A DNA stretch of 64,000 nucleotides from Orychophragmus violaceus. Lineage: Eukaryota; Streptophyta; Magnoliopsida; Brassicales; Brassicaceae. Of the stretch, positions 1 to 10,837 are shown piece by piece. The stretch spans positions 26,973,034 to 27,037,033 of the forward strand of contig CM058231.1 of assembly GCA_030180135.1 (NCBI GenBank), in the 5' to 3' direction. The notes under the pieces are model-generated. The model did not search any database, had not been told where the DNA came from, and saw nothing but the letters and a program-made list of their open reading frames with translations. Both the position numbers and the translations under genes were made by a program. Position 1 is the first letter of the stretch, and each line of letters opens with the position of its first letter.

Positions 1-1307
1 CACTCCACCAAAATAGCTCGTCTTTCATCATTACGTATTGCGCGCAGCGGGCTTTCAACCGGCGAGCTGCCCAACGATCCTCAAGGACCTTCCCGGTCAG
101 TATATAATCTTTGATCTCGTCTCTCCAGTCGATGATGTCACTATGCTCGGTGTCGGCAATTTTAATGACCTCCTCGTTGCTTTTATGAGCATCATCCAGT
201 CCTTCTTCTTCCTCGATAATAAGCAGTATATCTTCGTCTGGTGCGATGCTCGGTCGGGCTATGCATTCGACCGGGATGACTCGGCGGAGGTCGGGATCTG
301 AAGTTGAAGCTAGGGCGGCCAATGCGTCTGCGGAGGAGTTGTCGCTTCTAGGAATCTTTGTTAGCGTAACCGACCCGATTCGTGCGACCATTTCTTGGAC
401 GAGCTTTAGGTACGCGTCCATGCGTTCGTTTTTTGCTTCATATTCTCCGTTGAATTGGTTCACCACGAGCTGTGAGTCGGCGAACGCGTCTACCTGCTTT
501 GCCCCTACCACTTCGGCAAGTCGCAGTCCAGCGAGCAGTGCTTCGTATTCGGCTTCGTTGTTTGAGGCTGGAAATCCTAGACGGAAGGACTGTTCCATTA
601 ACTCGCCGGCCGGGGATGTCAATTTGACTCCTACTCCCGACCCGTTTCTTGATGAAGAACCGTCCACGAATAGAACCCATTTCTCCTTCGGGCCTTGTCC
701 TTCGGCTATGGTGAGCTCAGGTGGCAACTCGATTAGGAAATCTGCCAGGACCTGGGACTTGGCGCTGGTTCTGGGTTTGTACTCGATATCATATTCGCTT
801 AGCTCGACTGCCCATTTGGCGATTCTTCCTGATTGGCTCGGGCTATGCAATATCGTTCTGATTGGTTGATTCGTGAGTACAACCACCGAGTGTGACTGAA
901 AATAGGGGCGGAGCTTTCGAGCCGAGACGACGACGGCTAACGCGAGCTTCTCAAGTGTGTTGTAGCGCGTTTCCGCGTCGTCGAAGATTTTGCTTGTGTA
1001 GAAGATGGGTCTTTGGTCGCCTCGGTCGTCGCGGACGAGCACACTGCTGACTGCCAAAGTTGATACATAGATGTATAAGTACAGCGTCTCTCCCTCTTCG
1101 GGTTTGGCCAGAATTGGTGGGGTGGAGAGGTAGGTTTTTAGCTGTTGAAACGCGTCCTCACATTTAGCGTCCCATTCGAATTTTTTATTCCCTCTGAGGA
1201 GATTGTAGAAAGGGAGACATTTGTCGGTTGATCGTGAGATGAATCTATTCAAAGCCGCGACGCGCCCCGTTAAACGTTGGACCTCTCTGGTGTTCTTCGG
1301 GGATGGG
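1..1307 (-). CDS. G1 Gypsy pol fragment: end of RT and RNase H, open at left edge
   Basis: A frame open on the minus strand across the whole segment, running off the window. From 1307 downward it reads the RT connection region (SPKNTREVQRLTGR), a primer-grip/tether stretch with FYTSK, then an RNase H domain. The RNase H shows VLFVDGSSSRNGSGVGVKL, NNEAEYEALLAGLRLAE, DSQLVVNQ and RSDNSSADALA, which supply the expected acidic residues. It ends in sequence that normally links RNase H to integrase (MMKDELFWW near position 1-30). It continues directly from the RT half at 30802-32255; Copia A separates the two, with AGCTC duplicated at 1308-1312 and 30797-30801. I saw no stop in this part. Confidence 0.9.
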
Positions 1308-1312
1308 AGCTC
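1308..1312. repeat. Target-site duplication AGCTC, left copy (Copia A)
   Basis: AGCTC precedes the TGATGGAACT end of Copia A and recurs at 30797-30801 after its CCCAACA end. Removing the insertion and one copy restores the G1 reading frame (..TEL-PSPKN..). Confidence 0.97.
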
Positions 1313-2047
1313 TGATGGAACTCGAGCCAATTCTACCATAGTCTGAATTGCTGTCATGTTCTAGATAGCCTAGGATCTAGGATCTAGTTAATTGAATCAA
1401 GGATCTGATCTCGTGTTTACCTGGAGATTGGCAGCGGAAGATGGTCAGATAAACGAGATCTCTGGAGCGCCTCAGATGCTGCGCCTCTACTGATAGTCCA
1501 CACGCACACAAGCTGGAATCTGCCGGGATGCTAGTACCGGGGCTCAGATATCCTGGGAACTCAGTTTCTAGAGGTTTCTGTGTTTTCTCTCTGAGAAAAT
1601 ACTCACTTGACGGCGCACCAATCAATTAGGTCGAATGTACAAAATGCGTTTATATATCGACCTTAAAGTGAACCGAAACATCAGTCTCGGTTTTGCCTTT
1701 GTGTCGACCGACACACTTAGTGGTGTCGATCGACACACGTCATGTATCGACCGACGCACCCAATGGTGTCGATCGATACACCTCTTTGAAACTTATATTC
1801 GATATATATCCAATACACATCGATCAGATCATTTGCCAATGATCAATCCCACAAGGACTATGTCCAACTTGCTTAGGTGTGTGACCCTGTAGGTTCATAC
1901 GATACTGGAAATGAGTTAGAACTCATATGTCATAAGCGGTTTCTAGCAAAACATTATGATTACCCAGTATCACATGAATTGTCCGATCTCGACAATACAA
2001 CTATCTCTAGAGTGAGTACAATGTGATTTCAGGACATAATCCCAACA
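1313..2047 (-). repeat. Copia A 3' LTR (gamma)
   Basis: 735 bp with TG..CA ends (TGATGGAACT to CCCAACA in plus orientation). It is followed by the complement of the polypurine tract (ATCTCCCACTTGTACTGG), so this is the 3' LTR of a minus-strand element. It holds two tandem pairs of TCGACCGA/TCGATCGA palindromes (1701, 1723, 1744, 1766), each pair 22 bp apart. Confidence 0.95.
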
Positions 2048-2620
2048 ATCTCCCACTTGTACTGGAATCATCTATTCCTACAATCCCTTTGTCACTATAT
2101 CTCGGGATGGCATAAGGCAAGAGACTGTGTCATCCTTATTATAGCCAACATCATGTTCATCGAACTTCTGATCTATACTGATAAAACAAACGACTGAAAA
2201 TCACCTCGTTTGAGCACGGCCATGCATTTTCTCAGTATCAAATCTTCGATGGGCCCTGAGATATTTATCTCCCGTTATACAGGAGGGACAAATCCCATCT
2301 TGTTCCATCCCTGTTTCTACACATACTTCATGATACGCATAAGCAATGCCGTTATAGCCGCAAGTTACGGAACGACGTTTGACAAGGTCAAAAACGCACC
2401 AATTCATATGCTAGAAAGCATGATGAACTCAGGTCTAAGGACTATACTCTATAGTCGTAATGAGAACGTCCCATGACATTTATATGTAACTATCCTGTGG
2501 AGTTCTCATTAAGCGGGTCATGTCCGATCATATGTTCACCAACATATATCTATGTGACTGACTGTGATAATCATATCATTGACTCCACGAAACTTAGTCC
2601 AACAGTCACCTCACATACTA
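2048..2620 (-). other. Copia A polypurine tract and 3' non-coding segment
   Basis: Begins with the polypurine tract complement at 2048-2065. The rest is the conserved non-coding block that lies between pol and the 3' LTR in all six Copia elements here. Weak short frames occur on both strands (2210-2476 plus, 2201-2407 minus) but neither has a known relative. The segment stops at the GTCTC duplication where Copia B inserted and resumes at 17923. Confidence 0.8.
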
Positions 2621-2625
2621 GTCTC
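2621..2625. repeat. Target-site duplication GTCTC, left copy (Copia B)
   Basis: GTCTC precedes the TGTTTGAATTG end of Copia B and recurs at 17918-17922 after its CATCCTTCA end. Confidence 0.95.
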
Positions 2626-3256
2626 TGTTTGAATTGTGTCCAGTAATCTCGGTACTGTCTCTGGAAAGTAAGAGTATGTCAATGATCAGACATAAGTCAT
2701 ATAATACTGGGGGTCATGATGGCTTGCTAGAGTCCGCTCATGATCTATAAGTCTTGGACTTATTGCCTTTATTATATGATCCCATATGGGTCACACGCCT
2801 AAGCTAACAGGAAAATGTGTAGGAACGGCTTAGCAGGAGTACGGTAAAAGTGCCAGGCATTTGTCGTACTTAGAGAGAGATTGATGGGTCTGATTAAATC
2901 CAAGGGATTTAATCAGATTGGTATTTGGGCCCAAAAGCCCAAAAGGAAATAGACAAGTTTTATAATTAAAACTTAAGTCTGTTTTTCCTTCTAACCCTAG
3001 CCCCTCTGCGATTTCTCTCTCTCTCTATGCGCCTCCCACAGCTTGGTCTAGCAGCCTCTCTTCCTGCTTGGTGTGCGTGTGTAAACCTCTGGAGGAGTTA
3101 TCACTTGGTGGCTCTCTGATCTCTGACCATACCTTCTCTTTCCGCTGCATAAACAGGTATAAGGTGAGATCAATAAAGTTTCTATTCAAGAGAACCTAGA
3201 TCTGCATGTTTAGGAACTGTTGAATCTGAGAATTGAATCTGGATTAACAACTAAAC
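2626..3256 (+). repeat. Copia B 5' LTR (alpha), first part
   Basis: 631 of 639 bp; the last 8 bp (ATCCTTCA) are at 10838-10845 beyond Copia C. It begins TGTTTG where the partner LTR has TGTTGG. The first half (U3 start) is shared with beta LTRs; the second half is alpha-specific. It carries a 12-bp perfect inverted repeat, CTGATTAAATCC with a 3-nt loop, at 2890-2916. Confidence 0.95.
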
Positions 3257-3928
3257 TGTAGGATTGTTTGGTTGATCCTGATTCAATTCTTAGATTCATA
3301 TCAACCTAAACATGCGATCTAGGTTCTTCTCAGAATAGAAACAAATGATGATCTCACCTTATACCTGTTTGCAGCGGAAAGAGATGGTATGTCTGAGATC
3401 AGAGAAACACCGAGGGATGAATCCTCCAAAGGTTCACACACGCGATCACAGAAAACGGCTGCTAGACCACAAGGAGCTCGGCGCAGAGAGAGAGAGAGTT
3501 TTCGGCTGAGGGATTAGGGTTAATTGCTCAGAAACTCGAGTTTTACCTTATAAAACTTGTCTGATTCCGTTTGGGCCATTTGGCCCAAACACCAATTAAC
3601 TAAACGGCATTCGCGCACTGTGTCGACCGATACCCCTTGTGTATCGATCGACACACAGTGCCTAAACCGTTTTATTCTCTCTAAGTACAGTAAATGCCTA
3701 GCACTTTTACCGTACTTCTGCTAAAACGTTCCTACACATTTTCCTGTTAGCTTAGGCGTGTGACCCATATGGGATCATATAATAAAGGCAATAAGTCCAA
3801 GACTTATAGATCATGAGCGGACTCTAGCAAGCCATCATGACCCCCAGTATTATATGACTTATGTCTGATCATTGACATACTCTTACTTTCTAGAGACAGT
3901 ACCGAGATTACTGGACACAATTCCAACA
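3257..3928 (-). repeat. Copia C 3' LTR (beta)
   Basis: 672 bp, TGTAGGATTG to ATTCCAACA in plus orientation. It contains a GA microsatellite near 3487-3500, a possible TATA-like TATAAGG on the minus strand near 3549, and the palindrome pair GTGTCGACCGATAC (3620) / GTATCGATCGACAC (3641), spaced 21 bp. Confidence 0.96.
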
Positions 3929-4703
3929 ATCTCCCACTTGTACTGGAATCTCTGTATTCATAATCCTTTTGTCACAATATCTCGATTAGTCATAAGGCAA
4001 GATTGGTGTCATCCTTATAAAGCCTAATCTTGTTCATCGGACTCTGATTTGATACTGACAATCCAAACGACTCGGGACAGTCCGTTTGAGCACGGCCATG
4101 CATTTTCCAGTATTCAAATCTCCGATTGGCCTAGAGATATTCACTCCATTTATATTGGAGGGACAAATTCCGTCTTGTTCCATCACTGTAAACTATTCAT
4201 TTCATAATGTACCCAAACAAGGTCCTTATAACTATCGCAGAACGATAGCGTTAGACAATGATCAAAGTGCATCAGTCCATGTGCAGTCACATGCATGCGA
4301 ACTCAGGTCTAAGGACTATACTCTATAGTCGTAGTAAGAATCTCTTATGACACAGATATAAATATCCTGAAGAGTTCTTATAAGCGGGTCTTGTCCGGTC
4401 GTATGTTCCCAAACATACACCTATGTACTGACTTTGATGCCGCGCATCTATGACACACTGAGACTTTGTCATAAGTCACGTACCAATCCAGTCTCACACG
4501 GTTGTTGGTGTTCCAATTTCAACAACCTTCGACTAGGGACGGGATGATATAAACATCTATCAAATATAGGGTCTCATGATCAAGCTAAATGACTTCGATG
4601 ACTCAAGATCAAGTCATTTACTTCGATGACCTATAAAATGGTTCATATCACTTTGGAACGATTATTTCATCACAGTTAAAATAATCTTGAAATAATAATT
4701 TCA
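3929..4703 (-). other. Copia C polypurine tract and 3' non-coding region
   Basis: Starts with ATCTCCCACTTGTACTGG (3929-3946), the complement of the polypurine tract. The next 750 bp are nearly identical to those of B, D and F. An antisense frame of 80 codons (4086-4328, plus strand) is open here and at the same place in B, D and F; no known domain is apparent. I see no other gene. Confidence 0.8.
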
Positions 4704-7700
4704 TTAAACATAAGAATGTGATCTTGGTTCCTTTGCCTGAGCTATAGCACAATTGTTGTCACAAAACAGTGCCAGAGGCTCAGCCGCATCTGGTATCACA
4801 CCTAGTTCAATAATGAACTTTCGTATCCAAACAGTTTCCTTCGCAGCTTCTGAGGCAGCGATATATTCAGCTTCTGTAGTGGAATCAGCAACGGTGTCTT
4901 GCTTGGAGCTTCTCCAACTGATTGCACCGCCATTCAGACAAAAGATATAACCGGACTGTGACCGGAAATCATCTTGGTCTGTCTGGAAACTTGCGTCCGT
5001 GAATCCACTGACTTTAAGCACATCACTTCCACCGTACACTAAGAACTTATCCTTAGTATGTCTTAGATACTTCAAGATATTCTTTACGGCAATCCAATGG
5101 TTTTCACCTGGATTTGACTGGTATCTACTCGTCATGCTCAATGCATAAGCAACATCAGGACGAGTACAGATCATGGCATACATGACAGATCCTATTGCGG
5201 ATGCATAAGGAATATTCTTCATGCGCTCAAGCTCAGCAGCCGTCGTAGGGCTCTGCTTCTTGCTTAGCGTTGTGCCATGTACCATTGGCGTGAAGCCCTT
5301 CTTGGAATCCTTCATGCTGAATCTTTGTAGGACTTTGTCAATGTATGAATCTTGACACAAGCCTATCAGCCTTCTAGATCTATCCCGGTAGATCCTGATT
5401 CCAAGAACGTATGCGGCTTCACCCATGTCTTTCATGGAAAAACAACTTCCAAGCCAGTCCTTTACCGACTTTAGCATTGGAACGTCGTTTCCGAGAAGCA
5501 GTATGTCATCGACATACAGAATAAGAAATACAATCTTGCTCCCACTAGATTTCTTATACACGCATTGTTCTTCTTCGTTTCTGATGAAGTCAAATTGCTT
5601 GATCGCTTCATCAAAACGAAGATTCCAGCTCCTCGATGCTTGCTTCAATCCATAAATGGATTTATGAAGCTTGCATACTTTTCCAGCATTCTTTGGATCT
5701 ATGTAACCGTCAGGTTGTGTCATATACACATCCTCTTCCAGAATACCATTCAGGAAGGCGGTTTTCACGTCCATCTGCCAAATTTCATAATCATGAAAAG
5801 CTGCAGTTGCTAGTAAAATCCGAATAGATTTCATCATAGCCACTGGTGAATAGGTTTCATCGTAATCCACACCGTGAACTTGTCTGAAACCTTTTGCCAC
5901 CAACCTGGCTTTATAAATCTGGACATTTCCATCCACGTCAATCTTCTTCTTGAAGATCCATTTGCACTCGATGGCTTTTACACCAGCGGGTAAGTCAACC
6001 AACGAAAACACTTGGTTGACCGACATGGAGTCCATTTCGGAATCAGTGGCCTTGCGCCACTTAGAGGAATCTGGGCCCATCATGGATTGATTGAAGTTCG
6101 ATGGTTCATCACCATCAATGATCAGAAGATCATGACAGTCAGTCACGAGGAATCCTTGATATCTCTCGGGTTCGTGACGGATCCTCCCGGATCTTCGAAC
6201 TTCAGGTACTACAGGTTCAGGCTCTACAATTTCTTGTAGGTCCTCCTGCTGCTCTTCCTCATTAGGTTGAGCAGTATCCTGTTCATCTTGAATTTCTTCA
6301 AGCAGTACCTTACTCCCACTGTCTTTCTTAGAGAGAAACTCCCTCTCAAGAAAGTTACAATCCCGGGCAACAAAGATCTTGTTCTCGGAACGTAGATAGA
6401 AGTAATAAGCCTTGGTTTCCCGTGGATAACCAATGAAGTAGCATTTGTCAGATTTTGGTGTAAGCTTGTCTGAGATCAATCTCTTGACATAGGCTTCACA
6501 ACCCCAAATTCTGAGATAAGACAGCACTGGAGCTTCTCCAGTCCATAATTCATATGGTGTCTTTGCTACTGCTTTTGATGGCGCTCTATTTAGAGTGAAC
6601 ACTGCTGTTAGCAGAGCATATCCCCAAAGGGATATTGGAAGGTCTGTGTGACTCATCATAGATCGAACCATATCCAATAAGGTCCGATTTCTCCTCTCAG
6701 ACACACCATTCCATTGAGGTGTTCCGGGAGGAGTGAGTTGGGATACGATCCCACACTCTCTTAGATGATCACTGAATTCTTGGCTTAAGTATTCTCCTCC
6801 TCGGTCGGACCGAAGAGCCTTAATGCTTTTGCCAAGTTGGTTCTGTACTTCATTTTGGAATTCTCTGAACTTCTCAAAAGATTCAGACTTATGTTTCATT
6901 AAATAAACATATCCATACCTACTGAAATCATCAGTAAAGGTAATGAAGTACTGATAGTTTCCTCTTGCATTTGTGGACATTGGGCCACACACATCAGTGT
7001 GTATCAGGCCCAATACGTCACTGGCCCTCTCGTTAGGTTTATTAAAGGGGGCCCGTGTCATTTTGCCCATCATGCAGGATTCGCATTTCTCACATGACTC
7101 AAAGTCAAATGAGCCAAGAAGTCCATTCGAATGGAGCCTCTTGATGCGTTTCTCACTGATGTGCCCTAAACGACAATGCCATAGAAACGTTCGGTTCTCC
7201 TCATTAGGTTTGAACCGTTTGGTATTAATGTTATAAATTGGCGCGGATTGATCGAGTATGTAAAGCCCATTCATAAGAGGGGCAGAACCATAGAACAAAT
7301 TGTTGCGATTGAAGGAACATAATTTATTCTTAACTGAAAAATCATAACCTTCCAAATCCAACAAAGAAATTGAAATAATATTTCTGCTTATAGCAGGTAC
7401 AAAATAACAATTATTGAGTTCTAAAATCAATCCCGAAGGTAAAGACAACAAGTAAGTGCCTACAGCTAGCGCTGGAACTTTCGCTCCATTCCCAACTCGT
7501 AGCTCCACTTGTCCTTGCTTCAGCCTTCTACTGTTGCTGAGTGCCTGCATATTAGTACAAATATGAGCCCCACAACCAGTATCCATAACCCATGAGGTAT
7601 TATCAGAAGTAGTTGTATTAACTTCTATAACAAAAATACCTGTTGAAGAAGTCTCAAAAGTCTTCTTCTTCAATTCCTTTAGACCTTCCTGGAATTTCTT

Positions 7701-8510
7701 ACATTCTCTCCTCCAATGCCCTGGTTCTTTACAGAACCTGCATATGTCAGTTGGCCCAGCCTTGGACTTGGGCTTGGGCTTTGGCGTGTCCTTGTCCGCG
7801 ACTTGGACAGCCTTGGCCTTTCCCTTATCCTTAGCAGAGGATTTCTTAAACCCCTTGCCCTTCTGCACCATAAGCACATTGGGGTCCTTGGCGGTTTTCC
7901 TCAAATTGGGCTCCGCAGTCTTGAGCATTCCGTGAAGCTCAGGCAATGTCTTACTCAAGCCATGCATGTTAAAGTTCAGAATGAACTGATCATAGCTTGC
8001 AGGTAATGACTGCAGAATGATGTCGCAGGCAAGTTCCTGGCTGATTGGGCAGTCGAGTTTCTGAAGATGATCGAGATAACCCATCATCTTCAAGACATGA
8101 GGACTCACTGCCGCATTCGCAGCCAACTTGCAGTCCAAGAGGTTCTTAACTGTTTGAAACCTCTCAGTCCTAGCCTGCTCCTGAAAAAGCGATTTCAGGT
8201 TTGCCATTATCTCGATGGGTGACAATACACTCTCGAACTGTTTTTGCAGTTCAGGAGTCATTGTCACCAACATCAGGCAATAAGCATCATTTTCATCTGA
8301 CGAATGCTTTTCCCAAGCATTATGCAGAGTCCTGGCGGCATTGGCAGGAGGCCTCTCGGGGAGAGGATCACGAAGGACATAATCCTTCTTCTCCTGCTTG
8401 AGGACCAGCCTCAAGTTCCTTGACCACGTCAGGAAGTTCGTTCCAGTCAGCTTCTCCTTCTCGAGAACAGACCGGATCGAGAATGTGTTTTGTGTGCTTG
8501 TAGTAGTCAT
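4704..8510 (-). CDS. Copia C gag-pol polyprotein, 1268 aa, C-terminally truncated
   Basis: Single uninterrupted frame in Ty1/Copia order. Gag occupies residues 1 to about 256, followed by zinc knuckle C257-C260-H265-C270 (CRFCKEPGHWRREC), aspartic protease DTG at about 310, integrase with HHCC (HCRLGH..CESC) and DD35E core (HTDVCGP, TDDFSRYG, SDRGGEY, NGVSERRNRT), reverse transcriptase with YVDD near residue 999, and RNase H (FTDASFQTD, TEAEYIAASEA, CDNN). The start ATG is preceded by a leader with a 67-codon uORF. The frame ends ..EPRSHSYV because about 245 bp present in B are missing. This removes roughly 60 residues, including the NVADPLTK stretch that carries the last conserved Asp of Copia RNase H. 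RNase H is therefore probably inactive despite the open frame (inference). Confidence 0.95.
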   Translation of the reverse strand: MTTTSTQNTFSIRSVLEKEKLTGTNFLTWSRNLRLVLKQEKKDYVLRDPLPERPPANAARTLHNAWEKHSSDENDAYCLMLVTMTPELQKQFESVLSPIEIMANLKSLFQEQARTERFQTVKNLLDCKLAANAAVSPHVLKMMGYLDHLQKLDCPISQELACDIILQSLPASYDQFILNFNMHGLSKTLPELHGMLKTAEPNLRKTAKDPNVLMVQKGKGFKKSSAKDKGKAKAVQVADKDTPKPKPKSKAGPTDICRFCKEPGHWRRECKKFQEGLKELKKKTFETSSTGIFVIEVNTTTSDNTSWVMDTGCGAHICTNMQALSNSRRLKQGQVELRVGNGAKVPALAVGTYLLSLPSGLILELNNCYFVPAISRNIISISLLDLEGYDFSVKNKLCSFNRNNLFYGSAPLMNGLYILDQSAPIYNINTKRFKPNEENRTFLWHCRLGHISEKRIKRLHSNGLLGSFDFESCEKCESCMMGKMTRAPFNKPNERASDVLGLIHTDVCGPMSTNARGNYQYFITFTDDFSRYGYVYLMKHKSESFEKFREFQNEVQNQLGKSIKALRSDRGGEYLSQEFSDHLRECGIVSQLTPPGTPQWNGVSERRNRTLLDMVRSMMSHTDLPISLWGYALLTAVFTLNRAPSKAVAKTPYELWTGEAPVLSYLRIWGCEAYVKRLISDKLTPKSDKCYFIGYPRETKAYYFYLRSENKIFVARDCNFLEREFLSKKDSGSKVLLEEIQDEQDTAQPNEEEQQEDLQEIVEPEPVVPEVRRSGRIRHEPERYQGFLVTDCHDLLIIDGDEPSNFNQSMMGPDSSKWRKATDSEMDSMSVNQVFSLVDLPAGVKAIECKWIFKKKIDVDGNVQIYKARLVAKGFRQVHGVDYDETYSPVAMMKSIRILLATAAFHDYEIWQMDVKTAFLNGILEEDVYMTQPDGYIDPKNAGKVCKLHKSIYGLKQASRSWNLRFDEAIKQFDFIRNEEEQCVYKKSSGSKIVFLILYVDDILLLGNDVPMLKSVKDWLGSCFSMKDMGEAAYVLGIRIYRDRSRRLIGLCQDSYIDKVLQRFSMKDSKKGFTPMVHGTTLSKKQSPTTAAELERMKNIPYASAIGSVMYAMICTRPDVAYALSMTSRYQSNPGENHWIAVKNILKYLRHTKDKFLVYGGSDVLKVSGFTDASFQTDQDDFRSQSGYIFCLNGGAISWRSSKQDTVADSTTEAEYIAASEAAKETVWIRKFIIELGVIPDAAEPLALFCDNNCAIAQAKEPRSHSYV

Positions 8511-8589
8511 AGCTGAAATATATAGATAAAAAGGTTATTAGTTAAAATGTTCAAAATGATTAATCTCGTATTAAATTTAATATGATTAA

Positions 8590-8793
8590 TCACGCATTAT
8601 ATTCAATAACATAAGTTACCCTCAATAGAATATAATGATTCCAAGATCCACATATAACTAAGATTAAAGTGGGCCACTGGCCGTCACCAAACCTTAGCTT
8701 ATATCGGTAAGCCCTATATCGGCTAATTATATCCGTGATATAACTCTTGGTTGTGAATCTGGGCCCGAGGCCCAATTCACTCTGATGTCTCAA
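8590..8793 (-). other. uORF of 67 codons in Copia C leader
   Basis: Starts MRHQSELGLGP and ends VIEYNA, about 80 bp upstream of the gag ATG and in the sense direction. A frame of identical length is open at the matching site in B, D and F. No domain recognised; it could be an accidental frame in a conserved leader. Confidence 0.35.
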
Positions 8794-9658
8794 GGCCCAG
8801 GACTCCCGATGGCCCAGTCAAGAAAACCAGACTATACAGTCATGTAATCATTAATGTCTGGGACTCCCAATGACATTTATGAATCACAAACCGTCTTATC
8901 CACGCAAAAGCAGACACCCTCACACTGTAAGGCCATGAATACAATTGAATGGGCTTCGACAGCTGACATAGAATGGACAAGACATCCAACGCTTGATATT
9001 ATTTGAGGTTCGTAGGTTTATTTAAAAAATTCATTCCCAAAATAGAAGATTACTATTTCGGGAAACTTTCCATTCTTGGAAACCTACTATTTTTGGAAAC
9101 TTTCTAAAATTGGAAACTTTCTAAAAACGGAAACTTTCTAACTTTAGAAATTTCTTTAAAATCCAAAACCCGCAAATCCAGAAACTTCTAATTTAAGAAA
9201 CTTTCTAATTTCAAAATTTCGGAAACTTTAATTTAAAATCGACTTTATAATTTTATAAAATAAATTTTAAATTAATCTGAAGAAAGACTCAAATAATTAG
9301 CCCAATTGTTTTAACTTCTTGGCCCGAGGCCCAAGAATTTGTCCATGTCCAAGACATGACCCAATTGTCCAATTAAATGACATAACCGGTCTGGTTCATT
9401 AAAATTGGTCTAACCAAATTTTAATTACTACGATGACCACAATTGTCAACCGGTTATTTACTAAACCGGATTTTCTCAATTTATTTGGTCCAACCAAATC
9501 AAATTAGAAAATCCTGGTTTAGGCACTAAATCCAATAATTCTTTCGACATTGGATTTCTTGTCCCGGTTTAACCAGACTTAATAAAATTATTAAATCTGT
9601 TTATTAAACCAGGACGAATTAATTTTAATCAAAATTAAACCGAGCCTTTAAACCAACC

Positions 9659-9883
9659 ATGTCGATCGATGAACCAACCGTGTCGATCGATCCATCAACC
9701 ACATCGGTCGATGCTCTCAGCATCGATCCTGCATCGATCGTGCATCGATCCTGTATCGATCGATGCTCTTACGCATGCACGGATCCGAGCTAAAACCCTA
9801 ACCGTGTCGATCGATGTGCACCAACCGCATCGGTCGATGCACCAATATCGAACCTGCATCGATCCTGTATCGATCGATGCTTT
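9659..9883. repeat. Phased TCGATCGA cluster in Copia C leader
   Basis: Palindrome cores at 9662 (TCGATCGA), 9683 (TCGATCGA) and 9704 (TCGGTCGA) are exactly 21 bp apart. TCGAT words then follow at 9723, 9734, 9744 and 9755 (steps of 10-11 bp), and again at 9807, 9830, 9848, 9859 and 9870. The spacing puts the words on one face of the helix. Confidence 0.85.
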
Positions 9884-10147
9884 CACGCGTTATCTGGGTT
9901 AGCCGATAGACTGTATCGACCGATCCATGCGATCGTATCGATCGATCCATGCGATCGCAGTCGATACAGACCTCTTGAAATCGCATTCTACCAAATCATA
10001 TAGCTTGGTTTCTGCAATTTTATGTGTGTTTAGATTTCAATTCTTGTTACTTAAGTGGTTTCTCTTATCATTAGTTGATTCAAAACACTTTTAAACAAGA
10101 AAACAATCCTAAACATTGAATCTAAACAAGAAAAACCAGAACCTAAA

Positions 10148-10159
10148 GCTCTGATACCA
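10148..10159 (-). other. Copia C primer binding site (tRNA-iMet)
   Basis: The minus strand reads TGGTATCAGAGC, complementary to the 3' end of plant initiator tRNA-Met, immediately inside the 5' LTR at 10161. Confidence 0.93.
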
Positions 10160-10160
10160 C

Positions 10161-10832
10161 TGTAGGATTGTTTGGTTGATCCTGATTCAAATCTTAGATT
10201 CATATCAACCTAAACATGCGATCTAGGTTCTTCTCAGAATAGAAACAAATGATGATCTCACCTTATACCTGTTTGCAGCGGAAAGAGATGGTATGTCTGA
10301 GATCAGAGAAACACCGAGGGATGAATCCTCCAAAGGTTCACACACGCGATCACAGAAAACGGCTGCTAGACCACAAGGAGCTCGGCGCAGAGAGAGAGAG
10401 AGTTTTCGGCTGAGGGATTAGGGTTAATTGCTCAGAAACTCGAGTTTTACCTTATAAAACTTGTCTGATTCCGTTTGGGCCATTTGGCCCAAACACCAAT
10501 TAACTAGACGGCATTCGCGCACTGTGTCGACCGATACCCCTTGTGTATCGATCGACACACAGTGCCTAAACCGTTTTATTCTCTCTAAGTACAGTAAATG
10601 CCTAGCACTTTTACCGTACTTCTGCCAAAACGTTCCTACACATTTTCCTGTTAGCTTAGGCGTGTGACCCATATGGGATCATATAATAAAGGCAATAAGT
10701 CCAAGACTTATAGATCATGAGCGGACTCTAGCAAGCCATCATGACCCCCAGTATTATATGACTTATGTATGATCATTGACATACTCTTACTTTCTAGAGA
10801 CAGTACCGAGATTACTGGACACAATTCCAACA
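10161..10832 (-). repeat. Copia C 5' LTR (beta)
   Basis: 672 bp, same length as the partner at 3257-3928, with four differences by eye. The palindrome pair is at 10524 and 10545 (21 bp). Flanked by TAAAC at 10833-10837. Confidence 0.96.
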
Positions 10833-10837
10833 TAAAC

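Larger units (their letters stand above)
8511..10147 (-). other. Copia C 5' leader
   Basis: Non-coding leader between primer site and gag, about 1.6 kb. From gag outward it holds a 67-codon uORF (8590-8793), an array of GAAACTTTC repeats (about 9057-9240), repeated AACCGG/AAACCGG words (9380-9610), and a dense cluster of TCGATCGA/TCGGTCGA words (9659-9883) spaced by about 10.5 or 21 bp. It is closely similar to the leaders of F and, up to about 9640, of B and D. Confidence 0.85.
3257..10832 (-). mobile_element. Ty1/Copia element C (beta LTR), young
   Basis: 7,576-bp minus-strand element inserted in the 5' LTR of Copia B. TSD is TAAAC (3252-3256 and 10833-10837). LTRs at 3257-3928 and 10161-10832 are 672 bp each and differ at four positions by my reading. 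The primer site is at 10148-10159, gag-pol at 4704-8510, and the polypurine tract complement at 3929-3946. It is the innermost insertion of this stack. Its coding frame lacks stops, but a roughly 245-bp deletion removes the end of pol. Confidence 0.97.

Noticed and set aside
246..869. 207-codon plus-strand frame
   Set aside because: It lies opposite the continuous G1 RNase H frame, has no recognisable domain, and is a shadow.
3600..3670. Repeated TCGATCGA units as a possible CRISPR array
   Set aside because: No uniform repeats with unique spacers, a plant nuclear context, and the repeats sit inside LTRs and leaders.
9057..9240. GAAACTTTC repeats as heat-shock elements
   Set aside because: The GAA and TTC blocks are separated by three bases, not the two of the standard heat-shock element.
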